Of a DNA stretch of 14,843 nucleotides, positions 6,596-14,843 are shown in pieces. The DNA is from an uncultured Clostridia bacterium (GTDB lineage: Bacteria; Bacillota_A; Clostridia; Christensenellales; Borkfalkiaceae), in NCBI GenBank assembly GCA_934292955.1, contig CAKQXZ010000052.1:1-14843 (forward strand), read 5' to 3'. The notes under the pieces are model-generated. The model was given only the letters and a program-made list of their open reading frames with translations, was not told the DNA's origin and searched no databases. The translations under genes were made by a program, and so were the position numbers. Every line of letters begins with the position of its first letter. The stretch's first letter is position 1.

Positions 6596-9579
6596 CTAGA
6601 AATTCTATTTGTGTTTTTCTGTTGGCTGTAATTGTCTGTTGTATAACGGGCGCATTTTCGGCGTTTGCCAAAAACGCCGTTTATACGCTTACGGGCGAAT
6701 ACAAAAGCGGATATTATAAAGACAGCGAATTGGAAATTTATAAAGCCAATGCAGGCGGTTCAACGTATGCGGGCAAAGTTATTTTTCCGTCGGGCAGAAC
6801 TTATAAGGGCGAATCCGTCCTTTTAAGCGAAAGCGGAGCATATAAGGTTGAGTATGATTTACCCACCGAAAAACTCGTTTACGATTTTAAGGTTTACGAC
6901 CGACTGTATCAGGCGGGCAATAACGAGGCGGAATACGAGAGCGCGCGTAGTTTTGCAACCGACAATAATGGTAACACGGCAACTAAAGCGGGTATATATG
7001 CCGAGCTTACCGAAAACTCTTCGTTTACTTACAATAAGGTTTTCGATATATCCGAAAAGACCGAAAACGATCTTTTGTTCAGCGCAAATGTAATCGCCAC
7101 GGATACGGGAGTGATAGATTTTCAATCTCTTACCGTAAGGTTTACCGACGCGCATGACGTAGCGAATTATTTTGAAGTCACTTTGTGGCACAATTATAAC
7201 GGAGATCCCGCAATCAATTTAGATAACGACAAAACTAATTATCTTCGTACTAACGCGGCGGGGCAAAAATCGACCGGTATAGAAAACGGTACTAAAAAAT
7301 GCGTAGACGAATACGGCATATGGACGATATGTTCCATGGCGAATATCGGACACGACGGCGGTAACGTATATGCGGAAACTTTCGACGTGTATTACGATTA
7401 TGCGACCAAAAAGGTTTACGGCAATAAAAATAACGGTTCATGGACTCGTTTGATAGCCGATCTTGACGATCCTTCGCACTTTGACGAGCCGTGGCAAGGT
7501 TTTACCACGGGCGAATGTTACGTTTCGCTGTACGCGAAGTATTTTTATATGCAGCGCGGCGGCGTTTTTGTGACTAAAATCGTAGACGATGACGGCGCAG
7601 ATTTCAAAAACAATATCGTAATCGATGATGAAGGACCGAAAATAACGATAGACTTTGAAGATTACGAAGAAACCGATTTGCCCGTCGCCGTAGTCGGTTG
7701 CGGGTATAAGGCGTATGCCGCAAACGCATACGATCCCGACAGCGAAGTAAAGGACGTAAAAATCAGAGCATGGTTTAACTATCATACCTCGAGTAAAACG
7801 GCGGTCGAATTGAAAGACGGAATATTTACGCCGAAACGGGCGGGAGTATATACGCTTGAATATGTATGCAAAGATTATTTTCTCAACGAAACGATAAAAA
7901 CCGCAGATATAATCGCGATAAACGCGGCCGATACGTTCGACGTTGAATTTGTCGGCGAATACGCAACTCGTGCGGAAACGGGAACGAATATTCCGATTGC
8001 CGATTATACGCTTGTCGGCGCGGTCGGAAAATCGGTCGTGACCACGCAAATTCTTAAAGGCAAAACGTTGATAGCGGAAAATGTAAATTCGTTTACCTTC
8101 AGGGAAAGCGGCGTTTATACGGTTGCCTACCTCGCGTCGGACAGAGCGGGACAGTCGATCGAACGCTTTTATAATGTGACTGTCGAAAACGGTCGGACGC
8201 CCAAAGCGGAAAAAGAACCGATATTCCCGAGATTTTATATAGTGGGTTACGAAAATTACGTTCCCGAATTATACGTTATCGATTATAGCGACGGCGGTCG
8301 CAGGCTGAAATGCTCGGTTTTCGTTATGCAAAACGGAACGAAAGTCAAGGTTGACAAAGGCGTATTTACTCCTCTTGAAAACGGCGGAGATTGTACCGTT
8401 ATTTACGAAGCGCAGGGCAAAAACGGCAAGTTTGAAAAATCTTATTCCGTAAAGTGCGTCTCAGTGACGAGGGACGGCGTAAAGGGCAAAATCGACAAGA
8501 AGAATTTGTTCTACTCGGAAAACGGAGTAACTTCGGAATATAAAATTCCTTCCGCAGAGGACGCAAGCGCAATTGGAACTTATCGTTTTACCGAAAACGG
8601 CAAGATAACTTTCGTAAATCCTTTGCTGATGAACGATTTTTCGTTAGAGGCGAGCGCGGTTTCCGAAAACTGTAACAAAATCCTCTTTACGCTTGAAGAT
8701 TATGAAAATAAAAATATACGTTTAGAGTTGGTTGTTACGGCAAAAGACGCCGATTCCGCATACGTTTCCGTAAACGGCGGCACGCAAAGGGTGGTTGACG
8801 GAATTACTCTTTCTTCCGCAGCCAGGAAGATAACCTTAACTTATAACGACGTAACGAAAACAATCGGGCTTGATTACGACAATTACATTATAACGGTCGG
8901 TGATTTCGGGGGATTTCCGAGCGGAAAGGCGTATTTGTCCGTTTCCGCCGATGGCGATACGCTTGCCGAAATTGCAATAAGAAAAGTGTGTAATCAACAA
9001 ATAACCGATTCCGTGCGCGATAATTCGGATCCGATATTATCTATCGTCGGAGAATACGGCGCGGAATATTCCTTAGGTAAGAAACTTACCGTGTTCAAAG
9101 CGATTTATCAGGATATGATAACCCCGTATATCGGCGTAAAAATGAAAATTGTCGATCCGAACGGCAATGCGGTGGCGGATACCGACGGCGTTTTACTCGA
9201 CGGCGTTTCCGCCGAAGAGGAACATGTGATAACGCTTGCAAAGTACGGACAATACAGGCTTTGTTATATAGACAACGAAGGCGAAATTGTCGGCGATTTC
9301 TATTTTAACGTGATGGATGAAGAAGCACCGCAGGTCGATTTGCGCGACGTGGGAACTTCGTATAAGCTTGGCGATAAGATAAAACCGTCTGCCCGTGCTA
9401 CCGACAACGTTTGCGGTAATGTTGAAGCGTTTATAACAATTGAAACCCCGGAAGGAAAAATAGAACTTGTCGGCGGAGAATACACGTTTACCAAAACGGG
9501 CGTGTATAAAATCACGGCGTTCGCTTTCGATGACAGCGGCAATTACGGTTTCAAGACGGTTACGGTAACCGTAAAGTGA
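6583..9579 (+). CDS. Secreted multidomain Ig-like / LamG-like protein
   Basis: 998 residues. A signal peptide spans 1-29 (basic start, long hydrophobic core, A-F-A before the likely cut). There is no lipobox, sortase motif or C-terminal membrane helix, so the mature protein is probably released or held non-covalently. Regions in order: an Ig-like module with V/T-G-E-Y at 38-40; a beta-sandwich stretch of LamG/concanavalin appearance (about 110-340); Ig-like modules from about 348 and 449 (G-E-Y again at 458-460) and 546; a second LamG-like stretch (about 630-810); and two C-terminal Ig-like modules, one with G-E-Y at 823-825 and one from 913 ending in G-N-Y-G-F-K-T-V-T-V-T-V-K. I see no catalytic motif. 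It is likely a glycan-binding or cell-surface helper for the transporter encoded upstream. The domain names rest on pattern resemblance only. Confidence 0.85.
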   Translation: MKKNTRNSICVFLLAVIVCCITGAFSAFAKNAVYTLTGEYKSGYYKDSELEIYKANAGGSTYAGKVIFPSGRTYKGESVLLSESGAYKVEYDLPTEKLVYDFKVYDRLYQAGNNEAEYESARSFATDNNGNTATKAGIYAELTENSSFTYNKVFDISEKTENDLLFSANVIATDTGVIDFQSLTVRFTDAHDVANYFEVTLWHNYNGDPAINLDNDKTNYLRTNAAGQKSTGIENGTKKCVDEYGIWTICSMANIGHDGGNVYAETFDVYYDYATKKVYGNKNNGSWTRLIADLDDPSHFDEPWQGFTTGECYVSLYAKYFYMQRGGVFVTKIVDDDGADFKNNIVIDDEGPKITIDFEDYEETDLPVAVVGCGYKAYAANAYDPDSEVKDVKIRAWFNYHTSSKTAVELKDGIFTPKRAGVYTLEYVCKDYFLNETIKTADIIAINAADTFDVEFVGEYATRAETGTNIPIADYTLVGAVGKSVVTTQILKGKTLIAENVNSFTFRESGVYTVAYLASDRAGQSIERFYNVTVENGRTPKAEKEPIFPRFYIVGYENYVPELYVIDYSDGGRRLKCSVFVMQNGTKVKVDKGVFTPLENGGDCTVIYEAQGKNGKFEKSYSVKCVSVTRDGVKGKIDKKNLFYSENGVTSEYKIPSAEDASAIGTYRFTENGKITFVNPLLMNDFSLEASAVSENCNKILFTLEDYENKNIRLELVVTAKDADSAYVSVNGGTQRVVDGITLSSAARKITLTYNDVTKTIGLDYDNYIITVGDFGGFPSGKAYLSVSADGDTLAEIAIRKVCNQQITDSVRDNSDPILSIVGEYGAEYSLGKKLTVFKAIYQDMITPYIGVKMKIVDPNGNAVADTDGVLLDGVSAEEEHVITLAKYGQYRLCYIDNEGEIVGDFYFNVMDEEAPQVDLRDVGTSYKLGDKIKPSARATDNVCGNVEAFITIETPEGKIELVGGEYTFTKTGVYKITAFAFDDSGNYGFKTVTVTVK

Positions 9580-9588
9580 GGTGGGGAT

Positions 9589-11520
9589 ATGCTTAAAAAG
9601 ACGATAAGTATTATAGTTACGATACTTTTATTTGTATCCGTTCTAGCGAGCGCGGGCTGTAAAAAAGAAACCATTAAAGACGATACGATCGTTTTATCTA
9701 CCGTTCACGGAGGAAAAGCGACGAAAACGGACAAGTATATTTATAAAGACGGCAAAACCGATTATGTAATAGTAATTCCCGATTCGCCTTCGTCAAACGA
9801 ATCGAAGGCGGGAGCAGTTCTCGCGTCGTATTTCGGCGAAGCGACGGGGCACAAACCGCAGGTTGTCAAGGCTTCCGAAGCGAGCGGCAACGCAGGGTTA
9901 AAAGCTATTTCCGTAGGCAACAATGCAATTTCAAAAAAGGCGGAAGTAAAATACTCGCACGAGGGTACGTCGGACAGCGGTTTCGATATCAGAACCGTCG
10001 GCGATTCTATATACCTTGTAGGCGGAAAGTACGGCGTTTTGTATGCTGCTTACGAACTGCTCGAACGGCTTCTCGGGTTCGATTATTACGGAGAATTTTG
10101 TTATTCGCTCGATAAAGACGTAAGCGATATATCGCTGTACGACTATGATATCAAAGAACTTCCCGATATCGAAACGCGTATGCCATACGCTTCGGGTATT
10201 CTTTTCAGACCTGTCGATCCGAATATAGTCGACGCCATGCGGCTTAACCGCTCCGGAATCATGACGGGTTACGGCGCAACGCTTCACAATTCGCTTTTGT
10301 ACGTACCGTATTCTGAGTATGGCGACAGCAATCCGAACTGGTTTACGAGTGCGACCGATAGAAACTTACAGCCTTATCAGTTATGTTATACGCGTGATAC
10401 CGACGGGCTTGTCAACGCCGCTTGGGTAAGACTGAAAGAGCATATTATCACCAATCCCGATAAAAGCGTATTTACCTTTGTTTGCGAAGATAACATGAAG
10501 TGGTGTAATTGCTCGAAGTGTAGAGCAATGAAAGAAAAATACGGTTGCGATTCGGCTTCGTATATAATCTTCCTCAATAAACTTACCGAAAAAGCGTGTA
10601 ATTTTGCAAAAACCGAACTGAAGCGCGATATCGCACTGTGCGGGCTTGCATACTATGCGACGGAAGCACCTCCCGCGAAATACGATAAAAAGACGGAATC
10701 TTACGTTCCTATCGACGAAAACGTCAGATTGCATCCTAATTTGTATATCGAATACGCTCCGCACGGTACATGCGATTATTACGTATCGTTCGACGGAGAG
10801 GGGAACGAAAACGAATACAAAACTTTGTGTTCATGGAGCGCGCTGACTTCAAGAATGTTCATGTACGTTTACAATCAGGCAGACTATCAGGACCACCTAG
10901 TATTCTACGATAATTTTTCGTCTATGCAGAGAAATTATCGCCTCATGGTAAAGAACAAAACGGCATATATACTCGATCTCGGTACTTATAACTCGCAAAA
11001 TTCCACGGCTTTCAATGGGTTGAGGGCGTATCTTTCTTCTAAACTCGCATGGAACGCAAATTGCGATTATTCCGCACTCATAGACAAATATTTTGAAAAC
11101 TATTTCAAAGCGGCGAAAGAGCCTATGCGCGAGATTTTCGACGCAATGAGAAACAGGTATGCCGTATTGCACGCTCAGGGCATAATAGGCGCAAAATTTT
11201 ACGATTACGCAAGTGAAAAAGTTTACCCGAAAGGATTTTTGAAAGGTCTTTTGAACCTCATAGACGAGGCTAAGGCGAAAATCGAATACCTGAAAAACGA
11301 TAACCCCGACGAATATTCCGTCGTTCTTGACAGAATCACGCTCGAATCCATATCTTTCAGATACTTGCTTTTGGAAGTATACCCAAACGATTTTGAAACA
11401 ACGAAAGATTACGAAAACGCCGCGCTTACCTTGAAAGCCGATTGCACAAGGTTAAGAGTGACGCGTAGAAAAGAGAGTGTAGAAATCGACGAACTATGGA
11501 GAGAATTGGGCGTTGCTTAA
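9589..11520 (+). CDS. DUF4838-domain lipoprotein
   Basis: 643 residues. The lipoprotein signal ends in L-A-S-A-G-C, with the lipidated Cys at 24. Residues around 54-180 match the small alpha/beta domain found before glycosidase barrels (as in family GH20 and alpha-glucuronidases): V-I-V-I-P-D-S, L-A-S-Y-F, and V-G-G-K-Y-G-V-L-Y-A-A-Y-E-L-L-E. The following part has the DUF4838 hallmark D-N-M-K-W305-C306-N-C308-S-K-C311, and later H382-P-N-L-Y-I-E-Y-A-P-H. DUF4838 proteins are predicted TIM-barrel, glycoside-hydrolase-like proteins of unproven activity that often sit in glycan-use loci. The gene starts 9 bases after the previous stop, with GAGGTGGGG before the ATG. The protein should be tethered outside the membrane, where it could process the glycan whose products the ABC system imports. 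Activity and substrate are unproven. Confidence 0.9.
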   Translation: MLKKTISIIVTILLFVSVLASAGCKKETIKDDTIVLSTVHGGKATKTDKYIYKDGKTDYVIVIPDSPSSNESKAGAVLASYFGEATGHKPQVVKASEASGNAGLKAISVGNNAISKKAEVKYSHEGTSDSGFDIRTVGDSIYLVGGKYGVLYAAYELLERLLGFDYYGEFCYSLDKDVSDISLYDYDIKELPDIETRMPYASGILFRPVDPNIVDAMRLNRSGIMTGYGATLHNSLLYVPYSEYGDSNPNWFTSATDRNLQPYQLCYTRDTDGLVNAAWVRLKEHIITNPDKSVFTFVCEDNMKWCNCSKCRAMKEKYGCDSASYIIFLNKLTEKACNFAKTELKRDIALCGLAYYATEAPPAKYDKKTESYVPIDENVRLHPNLYIEYAPHGTCDYYVSFDGEGNENEYKTLCSWSALTSRMFMYVYNQADYQDHLVFYDNFSSMQRNYRLMVKNKTAYILDLGTYNSQNSTAFNGLRAYLSSKLAWNANCDYSALIDKYFENYFKAAKEPMREIFDAMRNRYAVLHAQGIIGAKFYDYASEKVYPKGFLKGLLNLIDEAKAKIEYLKNDNPDEYSVVLDRITLESISFRYLLLEVYPNDFETTKDYENAALTLKADCTRLRVTRRKESVEIDELWRELGVA

Positions 11521-11538
11521 AATAAGGAGGAAAAAGAA

Positions 11539-14500
11539 ATGAAAAAATTTATAACCATTATGCTTGTAATAGCGACGGTTATGTCTTTCGGTGTTGCTTG
11601 CGGAACGGCTGCATCCGATAAGGAAATAACCATATCGCCGAAAAGCATAACGCTTGAACAGGGCGACGAGTTGACTTTTACGGCTGAACTCAAAAACGTA
11701 AACGGCGAAGTCGCGTGGGCGTCGTCGGACGAAACGGTGTTGCAAATTGATGCGGGCAGCGGAAAAGCGACCGCAAAAAGCGCGGGCACGGTAACCGTAA
11801 CCGCTACGGCAGACGGAGTTGAAGATACCGCAACGATAACCGTAACCGCGGATAAAACTCCCGTGATAGAATTCGTAGAGAAGGATATTCCGCTTTATAT
11901 AGGCGATGATTTTACGCCGAGATATTCGATTACTTACGAAGGTGCTGAGGTCAAGGGTGTTAAGGGAACGTTGTCCGTTGTCGGCGCAACCGACGTTATA
12001 AAGCTCGAAGGCGATAAAATAACCGCGCTTAAAGAAGGTGCCGCAACTGTTACCGTAACGGCTGTTTACAGATATTTTACCATAACCGATATCGCTACGG
12101 TAACCGTAACCGACGGATCTTACGTTGCGTTTTCAAAAACCGATATAACTCTTTCGCTTATCGATATAGACGACGAAACCACGACTTCCGCCTTGGTTGC
12201 CGAGTATTATGAAAGTGCTGTTAAACAAGAAAATGCGGATATTCAATACGAAATAGCCGACGAAGAAATCGTTTCTTATAACGGCTCTATTGTAACCGCG
12301 CTTAAAGAAGGGCAAACGACGATAACCGCAACTTACGGAAAATATACCGCCCGTGCGAATATCACCGTCAAAAGATTAAGCGTAAAAACCGATTTATCGG
12401 TAAAATTTCTGGCTGAAGAAGAAATTCAACTGCCCGAGTTTTCAAAAACAAACGATTTCGATATAGATAACGTCAATGAAATCATAATCGGTAACAAGAA
12501 CGTTTTCGATAAAGGCGCGAAGAAAATCGACAAAAACGTGCTTATCGGTTCCGCTGAAGCCAAAATTGCGACGATCAAGACAGCTAAAGCCGATTATGAA
12601 GTAGAACTGACCTTTATAAATGCCGAGATCAAAACGGTAGCCGATCTTAATAATTTAAAGAATAAACTTTCTAAAATCGCGGTAAATTCCGACGATTTAT
12701 CGAAAGGATACTATTTTGACGGCTATGTAACGGTTGAAAACGATATAACTTATACTGGTGAATTTACGCCGATATTCATGTCCGTAGATTTGGGCGGCGA
12801 AGATCTCGAAGCGAACAGCTTCAGAGGAGTTTTCGACGGTAAAAATCACACGATATCCGACATATCGCTTGAAAATGAAGGTTATGCGCTGTTCTGGTCG
12901 TTGACGAAAAATGCGACGGTAAAAAATCTTTCGCTTAAAAACGTTCGTTTCAATGCAAAAGGCACTGCGGGAATAGCGCTCTATATAAGAAATTGCAATA
13001 TAGAAAACGTTTATGTTTCGGGTACGGTCAAGAAAGATATCGTTTCTGCGACAAAATACAATATCGGATTTATCGGCTCGTTACTTACGGCAAACAACAA
13101 ATTTAACGGCGTTACCATCGAAGTTGAGGGCGAATTCGACGACGACGCGAAATTTATTTCGGCATTCGGTTATTTCCTCAACGACGGCAATAATGATATG
13201 TTTACGGATTGCAGCGTAATAAATACCGATAAACTTTACGGTTGGACTGGCGGCGACAGCGATTACGACGATACCAAATTCGTTGTAGTACGCGAAAAAC
13301 AGGGTATTTCTTCTTACGCTTGGAAGGGGGATTATCTTGTAGCGCGCGGTTATACGTTGAACCAATCGCTCAGCAAAGCGGAGTCGTGTTTAAGAAGCGG
13401 CGAATACGTTTACGAAAAGGACAGCGAAACCGTTATCGCATATAAAGCAAAATTAGCGCATCAATGGGAAACCGTCGGTAATACCGAAGAATGTTCGATT
13501 TGCCACTCTAAAAATATTACGGGTATCGAAGCCGACGTCAAAAACGGGCTTGACTATTCCGATTATATAGGCGACAGAGAGGTTGCTTCTATATCTTCCG
13601 CCGACGGCGACATGCTTGTTCCCGAAGATGGCGTCATAAAGTTTGAAAACGACGACGCGGCTAGCGGAATAAAAGAATTCACCATTATCTTAACCGACGG
13701 AAGCGCAATAAACCTCAGCGTAAAAATCTGGTCGCTTATCATTCGCAACGAGGCGGATTTGTTGGCAACGAACGATTACCTGAATAATAAACAGGGCTTC
13801 TTCAAACTTGACGACGATATAACTTTGACCGCCGATTGGGACGGTTCCAAGGCGATCGGACTTGACGGTTTTGCAGGCGTTTTCGACGGAAACGGCAAAA
13901 CTATTAAAAATCTTCATATCGTAAACGGCAGAAACGAAAGAGGCTTCTTCGGTCTGCTGGGCGTTGGGAACGCAACGATAAAGAATATGACCGTAGAGAT
14001 GAAAAACGATCGTTATTATGGTTGGATCGGCGGATTTGCAGGTAGATTCGATCTCGATTCGACGGCTGCTTACGACGTGGTATTCGAGGGTTTGACGCTT
14101 AAATTCGATTTGGCTGAAAGAAACAAAACCACTAAATCGGGTGGCGGGTTGCTCGGTCAATTGCCGTCTTACATGAGTAACATTACGATAAAAGACAGTG
14201 TGATTATCGGAACGGGTAGCGTTACCGGAACAGAAAACTCCTGCGCTGCGCTCTTTGTTCACGACGATCCGTGTTATGCCGGCGGCGTAACGTTTGAAGG
14301 TCTAACGCTCGTGAATATTGGTGTTTTAACTCAATTTGTCGGCGGGGGTACGGAAGAGGTTTGTAAAACCGCGGAAGACATAAAGAATAGCACCCGTTAT
14401 GCGACAATGATCAGTGGGCTTGATACGGTAAAAGTTTACGAGTCTGAAGAAGATTATTCCGACAGTGACTTGATTAAAATCGACGATATCGACGCCGAAG

Positions 14501-14843
14501 CGGGCAAAACCATTGATTTTACTGCTTTGGTAAACGGCAAAACCGTAAAATCGGTAACGCTTTACGGCTCGGCTGTCGCAACTTCGGTTACGTATTCGCT
14601 CACGGATGCTTCCGACGTCGCTAAGAAATACTACATCGAAACCGAAGACGGTTCGCGTTACTACGTTCTCGTTACGGTATGGTCGCTTATTATAGACGAC
14701 GAAGCCGAACTTTTGTCTGCGAACGACTATTTAAACGGCACCGTCGGATATTTTAAGCTCAACGCAGATATAACTTTGACCGCCGATTGGGACGGTTCCA
14801 AGGCGATCGGACTTGACGGTTTTGCAGGCGTTTTCGACGGAAA
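11539..14843 (+). CDS. Very large BIG2 / beta-helix-type lipoprotein (3' end missing)
   Basis: The frame is open from the ATG at 11539 to the window end (1101 codons visible). AAGGAGG lies 8 bases upstream. The lipoprotein signal ends G-V-A-C, lipidated Cys at 21. Three BIG2-type Ig domains follow at about residues 28-104, 107-193 and 194-280, with the signature ends A-G-T-V-T-V-T-A, K-E-G-A-A-T-V-T-V-T-A and K-E-G-Q-T-T-I-T-A. From about 368 come repeats with F-x-G-V-F-D-G-x-x-x-T-I and N-L motifs, as in GLUG-like or right-handed beta-helix surface proteins. H641-x-W643 and C652-x2-C655 form a small zinc-ribbon-like knuckle between the two parts. A repeat unit of 317 residues begins before W731 (I-W-S-L-I-I) and restarts before W1048 (V-W-S-L-I-I). 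The protein is probably a surface glycan-binding or adhesive protein. Its C-terminal half, which might carry an enzyme, is not visible. Confidence 0.9.
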   Translation, partial: MKKFITIMLVIATVMSFGVACGTAASDKEITISPKSITLEQGDELTFTAELKNVNGEVAWASSDETVLQIDAGSGKATAKSAGTVTVTATADGVEDTATITVTADKTPVIEFVEKDIPLYIGDDFTPRYSITYEGAEVKGVKGTLSVVGATDVIKLEGDKITALKEGAATVTVTAVYRYFTITDIATVTVTDGSYVAFSKTDITLSLIDIDDETTTSALVAEYYESAVKQENADIQYEIADEEIVSYNGSIVTALKEGQTTITATYGKYTARANITVKRLSVKTDLSVKFLAEEEIQLPEFSKTNDFDIDNVNEIIIGNKNVFDKGAKKIDKNVLIGSAEAKIATIKTAKADYEVELTFINAEIKTVADLNNLKNKLSKIAVNSDDLSKGYYFDGYVTVENDITYTGEFTPIFMSVDLGGEDLEANSFRGVFDGKNHTISDISLENEGYALFWSLTKNATVKNLSLKNVRFNAKGTAGIALYIRNCNIENVYVSGTVKKDIVSATKYNIGFIGSLLTANNKFNGVTIEVEGEFDDDAKFISAFGYFLNDGNNDMFTDCSVINTDKLYGWTGGDSDYDDTKFVVVREKQGISSYAWKGDYLVARGYTLNQSLSKAESCLRSGEYVYEKDSETVIAYKAKLAHQWETVGNTEECSICHSKNITGIEADVKNGLDYSDYIGDREVASISSADGDMLVPEDGVIKFENDDAASGIKEFTIILTDGSAINLSVKIWSLIIRNEADLLATNDYLNNKQGFFKLDDDITLTADWDGSKAIGLDGFAGVFDGNGKTIKNLHIVNGRNERGFFGLLGVGNATIKNMTVEMKNDRYYGWIGGFAGRFDLDSTAAYDVVFEGLTLKFDLAERNKTTKSGGGLLGQLPSYMSNITIKDSVIIGTGSVTGTENSCAALFVHDDPCYAGGVTFEGLTLVNIGVLTQFVGGGTEEVCKTAEDIKNSTRYATMISGLDTVKVYESEEDYSDSDLIKIDDIDAEAGKTIDFTALVNGKTVKSVTLYGSAVATSVTYSLTDASDVAKKYYIETEDGSRYYVLVTVWSLIIDDEAELLSANDYLNGTVGYFKLNADITLTADWDGSKAIGLDGFAGVFDG
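13816..13892 (+). repeat. 77-base perfect repeat, copy 1
   Basis: Identical base for base to 14767-14843, an offset of 951 bases or 317 codons, in the same frame. It encodes the stretch from the I-T-L-T-A-D-W-D-G block to F-A-G-V-F-D-G. The bases just before it (13815 C, 14766 A) differ. The preceding 85 or so bases of the repeat unit are clearly diverged although the protein stays alignable. Confidence 0.98.
14767..14843 (+). repeat. 77-base perfect repeat, copy 2, ending at the window edge
   Basis: Second copy of 13816-13892; identity runs to the last base given, so the true repeat may continue beyond the window. The coding frame is kept. Confidence 0.98.

Noticed and set aside
6549..6599. 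16-codon frame from the first ATG of the duplicated junction as a real small protein
   Set aside because: Its sequence is entirely accounted for by the duplication and it overlaps the true gene start. It is more likely a decoy than a functional peptide.
7438..8049. Minus-strand 203-codon open frame inside the secreted protein gene
   Set aside because: Shadow of the coding strand: no signal, no motif and biased composition.
1..14843. CRISPR array, rRNA, tRNA, transposase or integrase
   Set aside because: I found no regularly spaced repeats, no rRNA or tRNA signature and no transposase or recombinase-like protein on either strand.

Overview
The window looks like a chromosomal piece from a gut-type, monoderm Clostridia bacterium. 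The signs are two-gene MalF/MalG-type permeases beside a lipoprotein binding protein, three lipoproteins, one membrane-tailed surface protein, strong AAGGAGG-type ribosome sites, moderate-to-low GC, and no outer-membrane (SusC/SusD) genes. A Christensenellales-like lineage is only a guess. Both ends cut through genes, and the right edge stops inside a perfect repeat, so the window may be a complete metagenomic contig.

Layout. (1) Positions 2-1279 hold the C-terminal part of an Ig-like-repeat surface protein with a membrane tail, followed by an intrinsic terminator. (2) Positions 1344-1950 contain no convincing gene. Positions 1581-1808 form a dense, nested set of perfect hairpins: an unassigned structured RNA or a palindromic repeat element. 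(3) A minus-strand AraC-family regulator (1951-2790) has a near-consensus promoter placed so that its mRNA should start at the A of its ATG, that is, without a leader. (4) A 224-base divergent control region carries two copies of a 17-base operator-like word 98 bases apart. (5) A tightly packed plus-strand operon runs from 3015 past the right edge: solute-binding lipoprotein, MalF-like permease, MalG-like permease, a 998-residue secreted Ig-like/LamG-like protein, a DUF4838 lipoprotein, and a very large BIG2 plus beta-helix-type lipoprotein that is not finished at the window end.

How the genes may work together (inference). The AraC protein probably senses a sugar and drives the divergent operon. 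The lipoprotein SBP and two permeases import an oligosaccharide; no ATPase gene is present, so a shared MsmX-type ATPase encoded elsewhere would have to power them. The three downstream extracellular proteins probably bind, or in the DUF4838 case possibly process, a glycan at the cell surface. I could not identify the glycan.

The least explained signals are the hairpin array, a 34-base tandem duplication that created a second RBS plus start codon at the permease/secreted-protein junction, the predicted leaderless regulator mRNA, and a 77-base perfect repeat that ends exactly at the window edge.
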